From positions 17,150 through 81,149 of the forward strand of contig JANYFR010000034.1 of assembly GCA_025362585.1 (NCBI GenBank): a stretch of 64,000 nucleotides of DNA. The letters run 5' to 3'. The DNA is from Acidimicrobiales bacterium (GTDB taxonomy: Bacteria; Actinomycetota; Acidimicrobiia; Acidimicrobiales; RAAP-2). This document shows, piece by piece, positions 61,234 to 64,000 of this stretch (position 1 is the stretch's first letter; the number at the start of each line of letters is the position of its first letter). The notes under the pieces are model-generated. The model searched no databases. It was not told the DNA's origin and saw only the letters and a list, made by a program, of their open reading frames with translations. The translations under genes were made by a program, and so were the position numbers.

Positions 61234-62306
61234 GCAATTTTTCCAACCGGAGGCCAACGGGACCTTTCGAAGTGGCTTCAGGCATCGACACGCTCGTGGT
61301 CTCTCTACGCGGCGAACTGCCAGAGGCGTTGGCGTTCACACTTTCCGATGCGAAGAGTGCAGCGGTTGAGCTAAATCCACCAATCGAAGTGATTATTGGT
61401 GGTGAAGTGTGGCAAGTACTCCCTCGAAGCTTCGGTCTCTATCCGTTCTCTTTGACTCACGAATACGGATTCATCGGCATTACAGATAGCAAACAATTGC
61501 CGACAGTGCGTTGGCAGCCGCGCGCGGAATTTCTTCACGCTCTCGGACCGGTTCGAATCGCGCAGTGGCTGATCAATCAGGTGGTGATCGAGATTGGTCC
61601 CGTGACGACGCTCCTAAGTCGAATAGACCTTCATGCTGATTTCCAAGATGTACTTCTTACGGCAGAACAGAAGGAGTCGTTCATCTGTCGAGCTAGGTCC
61701 TGCAAGGCGGTCTGGGATGAAGGCGTCTTTAGTGGCCTTACATTTGGGAATCGAAGTTCAAGAACCATCTCCGCGCGAATCTACGACAAGACGTTGGAGG
61801 TTTCGAAAAAGGGCGGTACGTACTGGTACGACATGTGGGGAAGTGCTTACGATCCCGAGGGAGTGGTCTGGCGAACCGAATTCGAATTCCATCGAGGATT
61901 CCTACGGAAGTTCGGTATCAACACCCTCGATGATGGTTTCGCTTCGGTGGGAGGCCTCTGGCATTACGCCACTGAGGAGTGGCTCAGTTTGCGGATTCAA
62001 ACTTTGGACGAGACGCACTCTCGTTGGCCGGTTCATCAAGACTGGGTGTCAATTCAGGGAGCAACCTTGTCATCCAATACAGTTCCATTGGAAAGAGTGC
62101 GTGTCACCCGACGAGATGACGCCTTGCACAAAACAATTCCTCAGGTGAGTGGATGGACAGCGCGCCTCGCGGCACTCATGGGTCTGAAATCGAGCGATGA
62201 GCTTGTGCAACAGTTGCCCCAGATATTGGAGATTCACGAACGTTCATCGAAGATCGCGTATGACGAGCGCATTAGACGCAAGCGCAAAGAATTGGGTTTG
62301 CCGTGA
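61224..62306 (+). CDS. Replication-initiator-like protein (Rep_trans/NicK-like)
   Basis: The 360-residue protein contains SGIDTLVVSLRGE at the N-terminus, TTLLSRIDLHADFQ in the middle, NRSSRTISARIYDKTLEV, and VVWRTEFEFHRGFLRKFGINTL. This layout matches rolling-circle-type replication initiators of small elements (RxDxxxD, RIYDK, WRxExE). The catalytic Tyr cannot be fixed by eye. ATG at 61224 overlaps an operator. The stop overlaps the start of the excisionase-like gene by 4 bp, so the two are coupled. Confidence 0.75.
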   Translation: MAVSNFSNRRPTGPFEVASGIDTLVVSLRGELPEALAFTLSDAKSAAVELNPPIEVIIGGEVWQVLPRSFGLYPFSLTHEYGFIGITDSKQLPTVRWQPRAEFLHALGPVRIAQWLINQVVIEIGPVTTLLSRIDLHADFQDVLLTAEQKESFICRARSCKAVWDEGVFSGLTFGNRSSRTISARIYDKTLEVSKKGGTYWYDMWGSAYDPEGVVWRTEFEFHRGFLRKFGINTLDDGFASVGGLWHYATEEWLSLRIQTLDETHSRWPVHQDWVSIQGATLSSNTVPLERVRVTRRDDALHKTIPQVSGWTARLAALMGLKSSDELVQQLPQILEIHERSSKIAYDERIRRKRKELGLP

Positions 62307-62605
62307 CTAAGGGCATGTCCGTGCACGACTCCGGCCACGAAAACGAGAATTGGCGCGGGGACGGGGCGACGGGGACCACCGGCACGGCGTGGCCGGTGGA
62401 CACGGCGCCCGACCCACGCCTACTGGTTTCCGTACCAGAGGCAGGACGATTGCTTGGAATTGGGCGCACTAGGGCGTTCCGTTTGGTCAATGCCAATTAC
62501 CTGACGTCAGTGAAGATAGGTAGAAGCAGGCTTGTTCTGACCTCGTCAATACACGCGCTGTTGGGAGAGCTACTCAAGAATCCAGATCTACTGACTCGCT
62601 TCTAG
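62303..62605 (+). CDS. Excisionase-like HTH protein
   Basis: The 100-residue protein has an N-terminal disordered section rich in Gly and Thr, then a MerR-type HTH: LLVSVPEAGRLLGIGRTRAFRLVNANYLTSVKIGRSRLVLTSSIHALL. This pattern (helix, turn, R-x-F/A recognition, K-IGR-x-R-V) is characteristic of small excisionases. GTG at 62303 overlaps the Rep-like gene. It converges with the integrase gene with a 15-bp gap, the usual xis/int neighbourhood. Confidence 0.85.
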   Translation: MTKGMSVHDSGHENENWRGDGATGTTGTAWPVDTAPDPRLLVSVPEAGRLLGIGRTRAFRLVNANYLTSVKIGRSRLVLTSSIHALLGELLKNPDLLTRF

Positions 62606-62620
62606 CTCGGAATCAGGAGA

Positions 62621-63772
62621 TCAGTCTTGAGCAGTTCCCCAGATCACGTCGGCCATCGCTGCCGCCGCACTCCTTCGATCTGGATCGAGGATATGACCGT
62701 AGACATCTGCGGTCATGCGAATTGAAGAGTGGCCAAGAACTTCACTGACGACTTGAAGCTTTACACCCTGGGCGAGCATGAGACTTGCCGCAGAGTGGCG
62801 CAATTCATGCAAATGCCAGTCACCAAGTCCGGCTTCGATGCAGATTTTCTTGAATGCTCTGAGCAGATTGCGCGGATCGAGCGGACCGCCGAGTGGGGTC
62901 GTGAAAATGAATCCAGAGTCGATCCAGGCCGGTCCCAGCGCTTTACGATTGACCTCCTGCTCGTGCCTATGGTTCTTCAGCAGGTCGAGCATCTGGGTAG
63001 GGAGGTTCAACACCCTGCGACTTCGCTGGGTCTTTGTGTCACGGGTCACCAGTCCGTCGCCTTCTCGCTGCAATTGACGCCGAACAGTGAGTACTCCCTT
63101 CTTTGTGTCGATGTCAGTCCATTGGAGACCCAGGGCTTCACCTCGACGTAGTCCGGTCATCAGCATGAGCGTGAAAAGTGTCTCCAATCGGTGGCCTTCA
63201 AGTTGATGAAGTAAAAGACGCGCTTCGTCCACGGTGAGAGTCCTTCCCTCGGATCTCACAGATTTGGGAGCTCTCGCTAACGTCGCCACGTTGCGATTCA
63301 CCCAACCCCATCGGATTCCCTGGTCGATTGCTTGGGCGAGTACGGACCGAATGCGGCGCACAGTGGATGCAGACAAACCCTGTGCGATCTTCTTGGAGAT
63401 CATGCGGTCAACGTCTGAAGTCGTTAACTCGGTAAGTTTCTTTCGTCCAATTGTCGGGATGATGTGATTTCTGGCGATGCTCATGTAGTGGTTGGCTGCG
63501 GTGGCGGAGACCTGATGACTTAGGACGTCGAGACTCCAACTCTCAAGAAGTCGAGAAACGGTCACTGCCTTGTCAGGCACAGGGAGACCGTCGTCCAGGG
63601 TCCTTTGGAGTTCCTTGAACTTCTTTACAACTTCCGCACGTGTCTTTCCCGATACTGACTTCTTGAGCGGCCTTCCCGTAGGTCCATAACCGATCTGGAG
63701 AACACCCATCCAACGGTTGTCGGAAGAGCGCTGAAAGATTGTTCCCTCACCGTTTCCACGCTTCCCAGCCAT
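62621..63772 (-). CDS. Tyrosine site-specific integrase
   Basis: From ATG at 63772 the protein has 383 residues. It has an N-terminal AP2/SAM-like arm-binding part (GKRGNGEGTIFQR, then LLESWSLDVLSHQVSATAANHYMSIARNHIIPTIG), and a catalytic domain with TGLRRGEALGLQW (Arg), HLHELRHSAASLML (His-x-x-Arg), LGHSSIRMTADVYGH (nucleophile Tyr). It should recombine the 46-bp site in tRNA-Ala, which lies about 100 bp upstream of its start. An upstream TTG at 63811 is an alternative start. Confidence 0.93.
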   Translation of the reverse strand: MAGKRGNGEGTIFQRSSDNRWMGVLQIGYGPTGRPLKKSVSGKTRAEVVKKFKELQRTLDDGLPVPDKAVTVSRLLESWSLDVLSHQVSATAANHYMSIARNHIIPTIGRKKLTELTTSDVDRMISKKIAQGLSASTVRRIRSVLAQAIDQGIRWGWVNRNVATLARAPKSVRSEGRTLTVDEARLLLHQLEGHRLETLFTLMLMTGLRRGEALGLQWTDIDTKKGVLTVRRQLQREGDGLVTRDTKTQRSRRVLNLPTQMLDLLKNHRHEQEVNRKALGPAWIDSGFIFTTPLGGPLDPRNLLRAFKKICIEAGLGDWHLHELRHSAASLMLAQGVKLQVVSEVLGHSSIRMTADVYGHILDPDRRSAAAAMADVIWGTAQD

Positions 63773-63877
63773 TTCCCCCCAGTCAATGGTCGCTGACACT
63801 GTCGCTGACAAAGGCTATATCAGGCAATACGATGGGAGATAATCGGCACGGAATGCCTTACAAATTCAGGAAAAACA

Positions 63878-63923
63878 TTGTGGAGGTACGGGGATTCGAA
63901 CCCCGGACCCCTTGCATGCCATG
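63878..63923 (-). repeat. Right attachment site (attR), 46 bp, in tRNA-Ala
   Basis: The 46 bp are identical to 58082-58127 and overlap the 3' half of the complete tRNA-Ala gene, so recombination here leaves the tRNA intact. Confidence 0.9.
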
Positions 63924-63953
63924 CAAGTGCTCTACCAGCTGAGCTATACCCCC
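63881..63953 (-). tRNA. tRNA-Ala (anticodon GGC)
   Basis: Minus-strand reading gives acceptor stem GGGGGTA/TACCTCC (one G-U pair), D-arm AGCTCAGCTGGTAGAGC, and anticodon stem CTTGC/GCAAG with loop ATGGCAT (anticodon GGC). The T-arm is CCGGG-TTCGAAT-CCCG-like, and the discriminator is A. CCA is not encoded. Its 3' end serves as the attachment site of the integrative element. Confidence 0.93.
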
Positions 63954-64000
63954 AAAGGTTCAAAGATGTTAGCAGTTGGTTTCGGGTCCTTGGGCGGCTT

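Larger units (their letters stand above)
58082..63923. mobile_element. Integrative element in tRNA-Ala(GGC), about 5.8 kb
   Basis: A 46-bp direct repeat at 58082-58127 and 63878-63923 bounds the segment; the right copy is the 3' part of an intact tRNA-Ala. Next to it lies a tyrosine integrase gene. Leftward there are an excisionase-like gene, a Rep-like gene, an HTH-like gene and exported cargo proteins. No FtsK-type or relaxase/T4SS transfer gene is visible, so this would be a small mobilisable or satellite-like element rather than a complete conjugative one. GC is lower than in the core. Confidence 0.85.

Overview
The window is high-GC DNA, with most codons ending in G or C and many GTG starts. 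It carries coenzyme F420 biosynthesis genes (cofD, cofE) beside mannose-activation genes and an F420-type luciferase-like oxidoreductase. This points to Actinomycetota, most likely an Acidimicrobiia-like or other deep-branching lineage; the placement is inferred from gene content, not from a marker phylogeny.

Layout. Positions 1-20.6 kb are a dense envelope-glycan block. It holds a tRNA with a UAA anticodon, a sugar-nucleotide pyrophosphorylase, cofE/cofD read divergently from a serine hydrolase, three translationally coupled GT4-type glycosyltransferases, a GDP-sugar-type reductase, a 1084-residue GT2/membrane fusion with a DUF5719-type partner, ftsH, a CPBP protease, a large membrane protein, phosphomannomutase and a Trm112-like protein. 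The arrangement recalls the fbiA/fbiB-manB-manC-wbbL neighbourhood of mycobacteria, but no whiB gene is visible. Positions 20.6-37.3 kb hold a thiolase, an archaeal-type riboflavin synthase, an LLM oxidoreductase, PPK2, a secreted phosphodiester-glycosidase/CapA pair, a YfhO-type three-gene operon, a two-domain GT2, a GpR-type aldo/keto reductase, and a coupled ATP-grasp / alpha-E / transglutaminase operon followed by a nitrilase-family enzyme.

Positions 37.3-55.2 kb are more accessory. There are Ser/Thr/Pro-rich exported proteins, one with a decayed tail. An ArsR/SRPBCC pair follows whose second gene is broken at the 5' end. A CsoR-regulated permease carries two YHS domains and has a clear operator. 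After these come CtaG, an IS5-like transposase relic, a five-gene membrane-lipid cluster (PAP2, DAG-kinase-like, BrkB/YihY, PLD, PAP2) and two exported beta-rich proteins.

Positions 55.3-64 kb begin at tRNA-Arg and have visibly lower GC. Two Gfo/Idh/MocA oxidoreductases come first. Then comes a 5.8 kb integrative element bounded by a 46-bp direct repeat formed by the 3' end of tRNA-Ala(GGC). The element carries a tyrosine integrase, an excisionase-like protein, a Rep-like protein with a dyad-rich promoter, a divergently read small HTH-like protein, exported cargo proteins, and a 173-bp direct repeat of unknown role. The points most worth pursuing are this element, the archaeal-type riboflavin synthase, the UAA tRNA with a short variable arm, the single-domain CofE, the lipid cluster and the several genes caught in decay.
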